From: Sphingomonas sp.
GTDB taxonomy: Bacteria; Pseudomonadota; Alphaproteobacteria; Sphingomonadales; Sphingomonadaceae
DNA: 64,000 bases
Direction of reading: 5' to 3'
Assembly: GCF_003248515.1 (NCBI RefSeq)
Contig: NZ_QFOB01000009.1
Location: 101,559-165,558 of the forward strand
The notes under the pieces: generated by a model
Seen by the model: the letters and a program-made list of their open reading frames with translations, nothing else
Told to the model about the DNA's origin: nothing
The model's database searches: none
Part shown: positions 7,806-16,304 of the stretch, in pieces
Layout of the letters: every line of letters starts with the position of its first letter
How positions within the stretch are numbered: position 1 is the stretch's first letter
Made by a program: the position numbers and the translations under genes

Positions 7806-8843
7806 ATGGAGCGCTGTGTGGACAGGATTCTCGCAATCAATAGCAGCATCTTGGGGGAGGGGTCGGTTTCGCGCGCCCTCGTCGACGACGCCGTACAAGG
7901 GCTGTTGGCAGCGCATCCGGATGCTGTTGTCACCCTTCGTGATCTGGGCGCCGATCCGATCCCGCACCTGACGCCGGGAACAGTCGCCGGGGTTCGCGCC
8001 GTCGCCGCGACCGAGGATGAGCTGGCAGCCAGGTCGCTGTCGGACGAGCTTATCGGTGAGCTTCAGCAGGCAACGGTCCTCGTGATCGGCGCGCCGATGT
8101 ATAACTTCAGCATCCCGTCATCGCTGCGCGCATGGTTCGACCATGTGCTGCGTCCGCGCGTGACGTTCGCCTACGGCGAGTCCGGACCGGAAGGGTTGCT
8201 CAAGGGCATTCGCGCCATCGTGATCCAGTCTCGCGGTGGCCTCTACAGCGAGGGGCCGGCCAAGGACCTCGATTTTCAGGAGCCTTACCTCAGGCAGCTA
8301 CTCGGTTTCATCGGGATCACCGATGTCGCATTCGTCCACGCTGAGAAGATCAGCCGCGGCCCCGAAGCGCGTGACGCCGCGATCACGCAGGCCAGATCGC
8401 AGATCGTGGCTGCCGTCGCGCGGATCGGGACCGGGGGGACGGCCGCCGCGCTGCCCACGGCGGCGCCCGACGATGAGACCGTTGATTTCGCGGGCATCCT
8501 CGACGCCAATCTCCAGCGGGTGTTCAACGAGAGGGACGCGGCTCGCCGGCTCGAGGCGATCGCCGAGTTATATGCCGATGACGCCATGTTCCATGAACGC
8601 GATCGCTCGGTGCAGGGACATGCTGCGATAGCGCGGGTGGTCTCCGAACTGATCGACGGCTTGCTGTCCGACGCCACGTTCAGCGCGATCCGCCTGGGGA
8701 CGGGCCACCACGATCTGGGTCGCCTGCAATGGCGCCTCGGTTCGCCCGATGGTCCCGCCGCGGTGACGGGCACGGACGTGGTCCATATCCGCAACGGCCG
8801 CATCCAGACGATCCATGTCTTCCTCGACCAGGGGGAGGGCTGA
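7806..8843 (+). CDS. AzoR-like FMN-dependent azoreductase fused to a SnoaL-like domain
   Basis: Of 345 residues, about 5-205 form a flavodoxin-like FMN-dependent NADH:quinone/azo reductase (RILAINSSILGEGSVSRAL at the FMN phosphate loop, ATVLVIGAPMYNFSIPSSLRAWFDHVLRPRVTF split as strand/helix, and SRGGLYSEGP as the second flavin loop). After a short Ala/Thr linker, residues 215-345 form a SnoaL-like/NTF2-fold domain (RRLEAIAELYADDAMFHERD, then AAVTGTDVVHIRNGRIQTIHVF). AzoR is normally about 200 residues, so the fusion is unusual. Starts at ATG 7806 or GTG 7818 are both possible. It opens the second block of the plus-strand run. Confidence 0.87.
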   Translation: MERCVDRILAINSSILGEGSVSRALVDDAVQGLLAAHPDAVVTLRDLGADPIPHLTPGTVAGVRAVAATEDELAARSLSDELIGELQQATVLVIGAPMYNFSIPSSLRAWFDHVLRPRVTFAYGESGPEGLLKGIRAIVIQSRGGLYSEGPAKDLDFQEPYLRQLLGFIGITDVAFVHAEKISRGPEARDAAITQARSQIVAAVARIGTGGTAAALPTAAPDDETVDFAGILDANLQRVFNERDAARRLEAIAELYADDAMFHERDRSVQGHAAIARVVSELIDGLLSDATFSAIRLGTGHHDLGRLQWRLGSPDGPAAVTGTDVVHIRNGRIQTIHVFLDQGEG

Positions 8844-8930
8844 GCGGTGTCACGGGAATCGTGACGCCGGACTGTGGCAAAACGACAGCCAGCCGAGCTG
8901 GACCCAATAAAGAGAAGGATCGACCCCAAG

Positions 8931-9773
8931 ATGGCGACACTGACAACCCAGGATGGCACACGTCTTTTCTACAAGGACTGGGGTCCTCGCGATGCCCAGC
9001 CCATCGTGTTCCACCACGGCTGGCCGCTGAGCTCGGACGACTGGGACAGCCAGATGCTGTTCTTTCTTGGCAAGGGCTACCGCGTGGTCGCGCATGACCG
9101 GCGCGGTCACGGCCGTTCCGACCAGACCGATACCGGTAACGAGATGGACACTTACGCCGCCGACGTGGCGGAGCTTGCCGAAGCGCTGGACCTGAAGGAC
9201 GCGGTGCATGTCGGGCATTCCACCGGGGGTGGCGAAGTGATCCGCTACGTTACACGCAGCGTGCCCGGGCGGGTCGCCAAGGCCGTCCTGCTGGGCGCCG
9301 TGCCGCCCATCATGCTGGCGACCGAGCGCTATCCTGGCGGCCTGCCTATGTCGGTATTCGATGGATTCCGTGAAGCGCTCAGCAAGAACCGCGCGCAACT
9401 CTTCCTCGATGTGCCCAGCGGTCCCTTCTATGGCTTCAACCGCGACGGCGCAGAGGTCAGCGAAGGCCTGATCCGCAATTGGTGGCGACAGGGCATGGCG
9501 GGCGGCGCCAAGGCGCACTACGACTGCATCGCCGCTTTCTCCGAAACAGACTTCACCGAAGATCTGCAAACGGTCTCGCTGCCCGTCCTGCTGATGCACG
9601 GCGAAGACGATCAGGTGGTGCCGATCGAGGCCTCCGCCCGCACCGCGATCAAGCTTCTGCCGAACGGTACGTTGAAAACATATCCAGGCCTTTCGCACGG
9701 CATGTTCGCGACCCACCCGGACACGATCAACGCGGATCTGCTGGCCTTCATCAAGGGGGAGGCTCTCGCATGA
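8931..9773 (+). CDS. Alpha/beta hydrolase, non-haem haloperoxidase/arylesterase type
   Basis: A 280-residue hydrolase. Oxyanion loop HHGWPLSSDDW, DRRGHGRSD, nucleophile elbow GHSTGGGE (Ser about 96), acid in LLMHGEDDQVVP, and His in LSHGMFATHP complete a Ser-Asp-His triad. Length and the GW-P-S-DDW signature fit the cofactor-free chloroperoxidase (perhydrolase) and arylesterase family. ATG 8931 follows AGAGAAGGA. Its stop overlaps the next gene's ATG (ATGA), so the two are translationally coupled. Physiological substrate unknown. Confidence 0.92.
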   Translation: MATLTTQDGTRLFYKDWGPRDAQPIVFHHGWPLSSDDWDSQMLFFLGKGYRVVAHDRRGHGRSDQTDTGNEMDTYAADVAELAEALDLKDAVHVGHSTGGGEVIRYVTRSVPGRVAKAVLLGAVPPIMLATERYPGGLPMSVFDGFREALSKNRAQLFLDVPSGPFYGFNRDGAEVSEGLIRNWWRQGMAGGAKAHYDCIAAFSETDFTEDLQTVSLPVLLMHGEDDQVVPIEASARTAIKLLPNGTLKTYPGLSHGMFATHPDTINADLLAFIKGEALA

Positions 9774-10066
9774 GCGCTGTCCAGGAGAATCCTGCCCAGC
9801 ATCGCTTTGAGTTGCCGATCGAGGGCACTCAGGACGTGGCTGCTACCTATTACCGGACCAGAGGGGAGACGATCGTGCTGACGCATACGATCGTCCCGGA
9901 ACGCTTTTCCGGCCAGGGCCTCGGCTCGCAGCTCGCGCACGGGACTTTCGAGGCCATCCGTTCGTCGGGCCGCAAGGCGGTTCTGCTCTGCCCATTCATG
10001 GCGGCCTATTATGCGCGTCACCCGGAATATGCCGACATTGTTGCGGTGGAGAGCCCTCATGATTGA
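9770..10066 (+). CDS. Small GNAT-fold acetyltransferase (YjdJ type)
   Basis: A 98-residue protein of the minimal GCN5-like family (PF14542). It has HRFELPIEG, a beta strand with THTIVPERFSGQGLGSQLA carrying the acetyl-CoA loop (G-Q-G-L-G), and LLCPFMAAYYARHPEY near the C-terminus. These short acetyltransferases have no well-defined substrates. It overlaps the hydrolase upstream by 4 bp and pirin downstream by 8 bp, so the three are co-translated. Confidence 0.88.
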   Translation: MSAVQENPAQHRFELPIEGTQDVAATYYRTRGETIVLTHTIVPERFSGQGLGSQLAHGTFEAIRSSGRKAVLLCPFMAAYYARHPEYADIVAVESPHD

Positions 10067-10952
10067 AATGATCATCGATCAGCGCCGCCGCGATCTGGGC
10101 GGCGGCTTCGAAGTCGGTCGTGTCCTTCCATTCGCCAGGCGGCGAATGGTCGGCCCTTTCATCTTCTTCGACCATATGGGACCGATCGGTCTGGCGCCCG
10201 GCCTCGACCGGAAGTTCGACGTAAGAGCACATCCCCATGTCGGGCTGTCGACTGTGAGCTACCTGTTCTCAGGCGAGATCATGCATCGCGACAGCCTGGG
10301 TTATGAACAGCCGATCCGGCCAAGGCAAGTGAACTGGATGACGGCCGGCAGCGGGATCACGCACAGCGAGCGGTTCGAGCATGCCCGCGCCGTCGGCGAC
10401 CGCCTGCACGGCATCCAGGCCTGGGTAGCGCTGCCGGTGGAGTTCGAGGAGACCGCCCCGTCCTTCACGCATCACGCGGGCGCGAGCCTGCCAACGTGGA
10501 ACGATGGTGGCGTCGCCGGTCATCTCATCGCGGGCAGCGCCTACGGCCTGACGGCGAGCGCGCAGACGCACTCGCCGCTCTTCTACGCACATCTCGACAT
10601 GGCGCCCGGCGCGGTCGCCGAGGTTCCGAACACATATCGGGAGCGCGCGCTCTACATCGCAGCGGGCGCGGTGGAGATGCATGGTGGGCGCTACGAGGCT
10701 GGCCAGATGCTGGTGCTGGGCGCAGGCGTGTCGCATTTCAGGGCGGCCGAGCATTCGACGGTCATGGTCCTTGGCGGCGAGCCGATCGGCGAGCGCCACA
10801 TCTTCTGGAACTTCGTGTCGTCGTCAAGGGACCGGCTGGCCCAGGCCGCGTCCGACTGGAAGGCAGGCCGCATGAAGCTGCCGGATGCGGACGACGCGGA
10901 ATTCATCCCGTTGCCGGACGAACCGATCCCGTCGGGGCAACCCGCGTCATGA
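10059..10952 (+). CDS. Pirin-family bicupin protein
   Basis: A 297-residue bicupin. The N-terminal cupin has the metal ligands in DVRAHPHVGLSTVSYLF and HSERFEH (His, His, His, Glu). The PFIFFDHMGP and AGSGITHSE segments are diagnostic. The C-terminal cupin (about 175-260) is metal-free, as is usual. Some pirins act as quercetinases or redox sensors; this one is in an operon with hydrolase and OsmC genes, which fits an oxidative or electrophile stress role. Start overlaps the GNAT stop; its own stop overlaps the next ATG. Confidence 0.93.
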   Translation: MIEMIIDQRRRDLGGGFEVGRVLPFARRRMVGPFIFFDHMGPIGLAPGLDRKFDVRAHPHVGLSTVSYLFSGEIMHRDSLGYEQPIRPRQVNWMTAGSGITHSERFEHARAVGDRLHGIQAWVALPVEFEETAPSFTHHAGASLPTWNDGGVAGHLIAGSAYGLTASAQTHSPLFYAHLDMAPGAVAEVPNTYRERALYIAAGAVEMHGGRYEAGQMLVLGAGVSHFRAAEHSTVMVLGGEPIGERHIFWNFVSSSRDRLAQAASDWKAGRMKLPDADDAEFIPLPDEPIPSGQPAS

Positions 10953-11974
10953 TCGGATCGCGTTCGGCCCGCGGCGCGCTGGTGGCCGCGTTCCTCGTTG
11001 CTGGCGGCGGTCACGCTGGTTCGGCGGCCCTGTCGCAGGACGCGGCTACGTCCCGCGAACCGGCCCCACCACCGGCCTCCGAGGCGACGGTCATACCGTT
11101 CGAGTTGGCAGACAATCTTGTCCGGATACCGGTCGACGTGAATGGGCAGCGGCGAAGCGGCGTCCTCGATAGCGGGGCGGGCGCGGTTCTCGTCGACCGG
11201 CAGGTCAGTAGGACGCTTGGCCTCAGCGAGGGCGCCTCGGCCGGTGACGCCGCAGGTGGCGGCAACGAGGCGAAGCAGCTTTTGCCGGTCACCATCTCGC
11301 GGCTTGCGGCAGGGCCATTCCGGTTGGAGAATGTTGCCGCATATGCGGTGGATCTTGGCAATCTGTCATCCTCGGCCGGGTTTCCGGTCGATGTGCTTCT
11401 TGGCGCGCCGGCCTTCCAGGACGGCACGATAAGCATCGACTATACGCGCCGGCAGGTCACCGTCGACAGGTCGGGAGCCGCTGTTGGTTGCGCGTCGCCC
11501 ATCTCGCTGGAGATCGTGCACGGCACACCGGTGATCGAGATCGAGGTTCAGCCAACCGAGGGCGAACCTCCGGTCCGCCTCAAGGTACTGGTCGATCTTG
11601 GCACCCGGCACAGTGCGTTGGTTCTGGGCGGCGCGTTCGTGCGAAGCGGGCCTGGCCAAAGGCTGCTCCGAAGAGCAGTTGCGAAAGAAATCGGCTTTGG
11701 CGTCGGCGGCGCGGTGAAGGGCGCAGTGGTTCGCGTGGCGCAGGTGCGTGCAGGCGCTTCGAGCTTCGGGCCGCTGGATGTCAGCCTGACGTCGGACGTT
11801 CCGGCCTTCGAGGGCACCGGCATCGACGGCACCTTGGGCGTTCCTCTCTGGAACGGCGGGGTGATCGCTTTTGATTATGCCCGTCGCCGGTTGTGCATCA
11901 GTCCTCCGGAAGCCGCAGGTCAGGCGCAGGCTACGGACGTGCGTGCGATCCGTGGCCACGCCGATGAGCAGTGA
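10949..11974 (+). CDS. Secreted retropepsin-like aspartyl protease homologue with unusual active-site motifs
   Basis: A 341-residue protein with an N-terminal signal segment (hydrophobic stretch, then GGHAGSAALSQ near residue 30) and two aspartyl-protease half-domains in tandem. The first has VLDSGAGAVLVD, with D74 in a DSG motif. The second has VLVDLGTRHSALV, with D216 in DLG where DTG/DSG is expected. Each repeat ends in a 'G..LG.P.f..g.i..DY..r.v' strand. With the second motif altered, activity is uncertain and it may be a non-catalytic binding protein. Starts inside the pirin stop (ATGA). Confidence 0.75.
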   Translation: MIGSRSARGALVAAFLVAGGGHAGSAALSQDAATSREPAPPPASEATVIPFELADNLVRIPVDVNGQRRSGVLDSGAGAVLVDRQVSRTLGLSEGASAGDAAGGGNEAKQLLPVTISRLAAGPFRLENVAAYAVDLGNLSSSAGFPVDVLLGAPAFQDGTISIDYTRRQVTVDRSGAAVGCASPISLEIVHGTPVIEIEVQPTEGEPPVRLKVLVDLGTRHSALVLGGAFVRSGPGQRLLRRAVAKEIGFGVGGAVKGAVVRVAQVRAGASSFGPLDVSLTSDVPAFEGTGIDGTLGVPLWNGGVIAFDYARRRLCISPPEAAGQAQATDVRAIRGHADEQ

Positions 11975-11993
11975 CGGATCGGGGGGACGTGGG

Positions 11994-12443
11994 ATGGCGG
12001 TATTGCGTACGCGGGCGACAGCATCGGAAATCGGTGAAAGCCCTTTCGCTGTCCAAATCGAAATGGGCGCACACACTATCGTGGGAGATGAGCCTGCCAG
12101 CGCCGGCGGTGGGGGACTTGGTCCGAACCCGTTCGAGCTGCTAACCGCCGCCCTGGCTGAATGCACCGCCATGACCATTCGGTGGTTCGCCCGTCAGCAA
12201 GACTGGCCGCTTGAGTATGTGGAGGTGGTGGTCGATCACGCGAAGAAGCGGTTCGCGGACTCATCGACCGCTGTCGATGTCTTCGAGAAGACCATCTTCA
12301 TCCGAGGCGCCGAGCTCGACGATGCGCAACGCGCGCGATTGGTCGACGTCGCCGCCAAGTGCCCCGTTCAACGCATTCTGGAAGGCACCCCTGTCTTTGA
12401 TACGAAGCTCGGGCGATCGCTTGATGAGGTTTTGGACAGATGA
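11994..12443 (+). CDS. OsmC-family peroxiredoxin-like protein
   Basis: A 149-residue OsmC/Ohr-fold protein. Both conserved cysteines are visible: AECTAMTIRWFA (peroxidatic, about 58) and AAKCPVQRIL (resolving, about 122). The preceding GPNPFELLTAALAEC is the family hallmark. It reduces organic hydroperoxides or acts as a thiol stress protein. GGGGGGACGTGGG precedes ATG 11994. It overlaps the following membrane gene by 4 bp. Grouping with pirin and RidA supports a detoxification operon. Confidence 0.92.
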   Translation: MAVLRTRATASEIGESPFAVQIEMGAHTIVGDEPASAGGGGLGPNPFELLTAALAECTAMTIRWFARQQDWPLEYVEVVVDHAKKRFADSSTAVDVFEKTIFIRGAELDDAQRARLVDVAAKCPVQRILEGTPVFDTKLGRSLDEVLDR

Positions 12444-13375
12444 CCCTGGCTTCACCAAAGGACTTCGGACGCCTTGATCCCGGAGGTGCCTCGACCGAGC
12501 AGAGTGCGCCCTTGCTTTTGCCATCAGTTCGCCGACCGGGCCTTCTCTCCGTAAGCCTGGTCATGGCGGGCTTCACGGCGATGAGCGTTCACGTTGGCCT
12601 GCTGGCGGCAGGCGTGCCGTTTCCGCTGCCTCGGCCACCCCTCTGGGCTCAATGGCTGAATGAATCCTTTATTGCGGGTGGGTTGCTTTTCTTCCTCATG
12701 CTCGCCCACCCGAGAATCGGTCATCGCAACATCATGGCGCGAATTGCCATCACATTCGTGATCGTGGCCACCATCCAGGAAACGGTCCGCGTAGCAGTCA
12801 TGAGCGGGATCGTCACTGGAGGATGGGCATATTCGGCGATCGGCCTCATTCGACCTCTGATACGCGTCTTCATCCTTGCAGTCACATGCGTTGTCGGCGT
12901 CCGATGGGTTCGCAATGTTCCCTCGCTGTTGATCGCTGCCTTAGTGATCGCTGCAATCAGTACAGCCGCTCGAAAATTCATAGCCTATGCGCTTGATCCT
13001 CTCATCCAACATTTCGCTTGGCTGGCGCGGCCCGACCTTTATGCGTTTCCATACCCCTTACATATCACCGCCGCCGCTTATCTGACCTTCGCTGAAGCTG
13101 TCGCAGGCTCGGTGATGATGACCGCGCTCATCTGGGACTCGCTTCCTGGATCAAAGTTAGTCCGCCTGCTGGCTGTTGCCCTCCTCGTGGCACTCATCAA
13201 GGGCGTGGCAGGTAGCACAGCCTTGTACAGCGCCTTCACCGGCGAGACTGTACTGCTGGGTGCGATAAGTTGGAGTCAGTTTTTTCTAGAGTTTCTTACG
13301 CTCGGCGCCCTCGCGGGTCTGGCTTGGGACGCGCTTGGTCGCGAGCGCCCGGCAGCACGTAGGAAGGCTCAATGA
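12440..13375 (+). CDS. Polytopic inner-membrane protein of unknown function
   Basis: A 311-residue protein with about seven or eight hydrophobic segments (for example LSVSLVMAGFTAMSVHVGLL, FIAGGLLFFLMLAH, ITFVIVATIQETVRVAVM, LLAVALLVALIKGVAG). No transport, redox or enzymatic motif is recognised. Translational coupling to osmC suggests a shared stress context. A soluble cytoplasmic N-terminus of about 30 residues precedes the first segment. Confidence 0.75.
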   Translation: MTLASPKDFGRLDPGGASTEQSAPLLLPSVRRPGLLSVSLVMAGFTAMSVHVGLLAAGVPFPLPRPPLWAQWLNESFIAGGLLFFLMLAHPRIGHRNIMARIAITFVIVATIQETVRVAVMSGIVTGGWAYSAIGLIRPLIRVFILAVTCVVGVRWVRNVPSLLIAALVIAAISTAARKFIAYALDPLIQHFAWLARPDLYAFPYPLHITAAAYLTFAEAVAGSVMMTALIWDSLPGSKLVRLLAVALLVALIKGVAGSTALYSAFTGETVLLGAISWSQFFLEFLTLGALAGLAWDALGRERPAARRKAQ

Positions 13376-13421
13376 GCAAGTCAGCCAGTACAATCACTTT
13401 TCCCCTTTGTTGGAGACGATC

Positions 13422-13825
13422 ATGCAAAACCGTCCTCATTCTTCGTCACGCCCGGTTATGGCGACCGACTTAGAGACCTGCTCCATTATTCTCAGGCCGT
13501 GCGTATCGGCGATCGCGTGGAAATCTCCGGTCAGGGCGGTTGGAACGACGATCTTGTCGTAGCCGCGGACCTCGAAGACGAGATCGCGCAAGCCTTTCGG
13601 AATGTTGAGCGCATTCTCTCCACCGCAGGGGCGAGTTGGGCGAACGTGGTGCATGTGAACTCGTATCACGTTGGCGGCTTCCCGCCGGTGGTCAACGAGA
13701 CGATGGCAGCGCTATTCAGACGCTACATGCCCGACCATGCGCCGATCTGGACGCAGATCGGTGTCGACGCACTTGGTCTTCCGGAAATGCGGATCGAGAT
13801 CAGGGTGACCGCGATCGTGAGATGA
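13422..13825 (+). pseudogene. RidA-family reactive-intermediate deaminase, apparent frameshift near the N-terminus
   Basis: The main frame from GTG 13499 encodes about 108 residues typical of the RidA/YjgF/Rid family (VEISGQGGWNDD, VVHVNSYHVGG, and PIWTQIGVDALGLPEMRIEIRVTAIV, the last including the substrate-binding Arg region). The same frame continues upstream as FFVTPGYGDRLRDLLHYSQAV, clearly homologous N-terminal sequence, but has no start codon. The natural ATG at 13422, preceded by GGAGACG, is in another frame. One missing base at about 13439 would join them. Either the gene starts inefficiently at GTG 13499, or it is broken or mis-sequenced. It follows the membrane gene by 46 bp. Confidence 0.75.
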
Positions 13826-13895
13826 CAAGACGGTACCAACGGGAGCGTCGGCAGGCGGTTATCAGTACCTCCATTATCAATGAGTTCTAGCACCG

Positions 13896-14894
13896 ATGAG
13901 CGATCCAAAGTCCGGCATGACTGTGCCGCAGCGCACCATTTCTTTCCCATCCTCGATAAGCGGCCCCGCTCGTGCTGCGCTGGAACGTCTTATAGGTGCC
14001 GACGGGAGCGCGCTTAACGCGGCCTTCGTCGCACCCAGCCCCGACGACCATCAAGCATGGCTGCGCGTCAAGGCTGCGGTCGACGGGAAATATGCCGACG
14101 CAGTGAAAGGGTTGGCTGGACGACTTCGTTCGGCGATCGAAACCGTCAGGACCGGCTCTGCCACCGTTCATGTTGCGACACCCGAAACGCCGTCGAACGC
14201 AGATCGCGCATACATCGATCTCCACGGTGGCGCGCTCGTCTTCGGCGGGGGCGAGGCATGCCGCGCCGGAGCGCGGATGCAGGCTGACCAGCACGGCGTG
14301 AAATGCTATGGCGTGGATTACCGCACGCCCCCGGAGCACCCTTATCCTGCCGCGCTGGACGATGGCCTAGCGGCCTATCGCTACGTCCTTGAGCGTCATC
14401 GACCTGAGGATATTGTCATCGGCGGACGTTCGGCAGGCGGCAACCTCGCTGTCGCGATGCTGCTCCGGGCGCGGGACGAGGGGTTGCCGTTCCCGGCCGG
14501 GCTGGTGCTCTTGTCGCCTCAAGTCGATCTGACGGAATCCGGCGATAGCTTCCAGACCAACCGATTGGTTGATCTGGTGCTGCCCGGCTCCCTGATGAAG
14601 AGCAACCTCCTTTACGCGGCCGGTGCGGATCTCTCCCAGCCCTATTTGTCTCCGTTATTCGGCGACCTGGACGGCTTTCCACCAACATTCCTGCAGTCGG
14701 GTACCCGCGACCTCTTTCTGTCCAACACGGTGCGCATGCACCGCGCGCTGCGTAGGGCAGGCGTGGCGGCTCAACTGCACGTCTTCGAAGGGATGCCCCA
14801 CGGAGGCTTTGGCGGCACGGCGCCAGAGGATTTCGAACTGCTGAACGAACTCTCCGATTTCGTGCGACTGCGATGGACGGATGGCAAGGCATAG
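13896..14894 (+). CDS. Hormone-sensitive-lipase-type alpha/beta hydrolase (esterase)
   Basis: A 332-residue esterase. The oxyanion-hole motif is DLHGGALVFGGG (HGG about 109-111) and the nucleophile elbow is GGRSAGGN (GxSAG, Ser about 180). The acid is in SGTRDLFLS and the histidine in FEGMPHGGF, the expected HSL order. Many relatives are annotated acetyl esterase or epsilon-lactone hydrolase; the substrate is not inferable. It is the last gene of the plus-strand run, 70 bp after ridA. Confidence 0.92.
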   Translation: MSDPKSGMTVPQRTISFPSSISGPARAALERLIGADGSALNAAFVAPSPDDHQAWLRVKAAVDGKYADAVKGLAGRLRSAIETVRTGSATVHVATPETPSNADRAYIDLHGGALVFGGGEACRAGARMQADQHGVKCYGVDYRTPPEHPYPAALDDGLAAYRYVLERHRPEDIVIGGRSAGGNLAVAMLLRARDEGLPFPAGLVLLSPQVDLTESGDSFQTNRLVDLVLPGSLMKSNLLYAAGADLSQPYLSPLFGDLDGFPPTFLQSGTRDLFLSNTVRMHRALRRAGVAAQLHVFEGMPHGGFGGTAPEDFELLNELSDFVRLRWTDGKA

Positions 14895-15453
14895 GCTTCA
14901 GTCCTGGCCTCTTCCAAGGCGAGCGCTGAAGCATGACCTTTTCCGGTTGAGGCGCGGATGCAGCGATTCTGGTTTAAGTCTGCCATCGAGCTTCGGCTGC
15001 TCACATCGCGAATACGCGATCTCATCCAGCGTGATGCGTGACCGAGTTCTTTTCTGATATATCGTGTTCGTGAGGGCAAGACGTCAATCGGTTCCAGATG
15101 ATCGCGCCTACTGGCCGCCTGGCTCAGCACCGGCGCGCCGGCATCGTCGACGTTCAGCGCCAGACTGTGCGCCAGACGTCTATTCGCTTCAGAGGAACTG
15201 CCGCCAGACACCAATGGATCGACCGTAAAGCGATCGGGGATAGGCGCGGGAACGCTCGCCTGCCCATGGGCGTCTTGGTTGTATCAGGCTCAAGGATTGA
15301 CACGATGGTGCGCGCCGCATCGACATCGACCAGAACGCCGCCGGCCAAAGCGCCGGCCCGTTGGCATGTTGGCGATGCCGGGGAACTGGTGGGACGCGCG
15401 GCGTCCAAGATGCTGGCCGGCTGGGGACGCGCCGACCGGACGCCCCCCGACCT
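14895..15453. other. Gene-poor gap before xthA
   Basis: Open frames here on both strands lack recognisable protein character. A loose 7-bp dyad (GCTTCAG / CTGAAGC) just after the esterase stop could be a weak terminator. The minus strand has a longer open stretch (about 14.9-15.3 kb) that could be a decayed gene, but no family is recognisable. Confidence 0.4.
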
Positions 15454-16304
15454 GTGAAGATCGCAACCTATAACGTGAACGGTATCAACGGCCGGCTGCC
15501 GGTCCTGCTGCGCTGGCTGGCGGAGGCCGAACCCGACATCGTCTGCCTGCAGGAATTGAAATCCCCCGACGAGCGCTTCCCCGAGAGCGCGATCCGCGAC
15601 CTTGGCTATGATGCGATCTGGCACGGGCAGAAAAGTTGGAACGGGGTCGCGATCCTCAGCCGCGTCGGCGAGATCCACGAGACCCGGCGCGGGCTTCCCG
15701 GCGACCCGGACGATACACACAGCCGCTATATCGAAGCGGCCGTCAACGGCATCCTGATCGGCGGGCTCTATTTGCCCAACGGCAATCCGCGGCCTGGCCC
15801 GAAATTTGATTATAAGCTGAGATGGTTCGAGCGCCTGACCAAGCATGCAAGCGGCCTGCTCGACAGCGGTCTGCCGGTGATGCTGGCCGGCGACTTCAAC
15901 GTTATGCCGACCGAGTTGGACGTCTACAAACCCGACCGCTGGCTCGACGACGCGCTATTCGCGCCCGAGGTGCGCGCGGCTTATTTCCGGTTGCTAGATC
16001 AGGGCTGGACCGATGCACTGCGCGCACTTCATCCCGGCGAGACGATTTATACATTCTGGGACTATTTCAGGACGCCTATGCGCGCAACGCCGGGCTGCGC
16101 ATCGACCATCTGTTGTTGAGCCCGCCGCTCTCCAACCAGCTCGTTGATGCACAGGTCGACGCGCATGTCCGGGGGTGGGAAAAGACCAGCGATCATGCGC
16201 CGGTCTGGATCGAGCTGGCCAACAAGCCGGTTGCGCGGCCCCGGCGCAAGTCCGCAGCCGATCCTGCCCTTGCCATCACATCGAGAAGGACGCCCCCGCG
16301 ATGA
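15454..16304 (+). pseudogene. xthA: Exodeoxyribonuclease III, frameshifted near residue 205
   Basis: From GTG 15454 the protein starts KIATYNVNGINGRLPVLLRW, then CLQELK (Glu metal ligand), WNGVAILSR, GLYLPNG (family YxPN), AGDFNVMPTELDVY (catalytic Asp/Asn) and ETIYTFWDYF, all classic for Exo III/AP endonucleases. After WDYF the frame changes. The next frame reads DAYARNAGLRIDHLLLSP and SDHAPVWIEL, which are the true C-terminal motifs, including the catalytic His. A single missing base at about 16069 explains it. The full product would be about 283 residues. As sequenced, the protein loses the His of the SDHAPV motif and should be inactive. Confidence 0.85.

Noticed and set aside
15098..15846. 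Candidate gene on either strand before xthA
   Set aside because: Neither frame has a family likeness; the minus-strand frame largely runs antisense to xthA.
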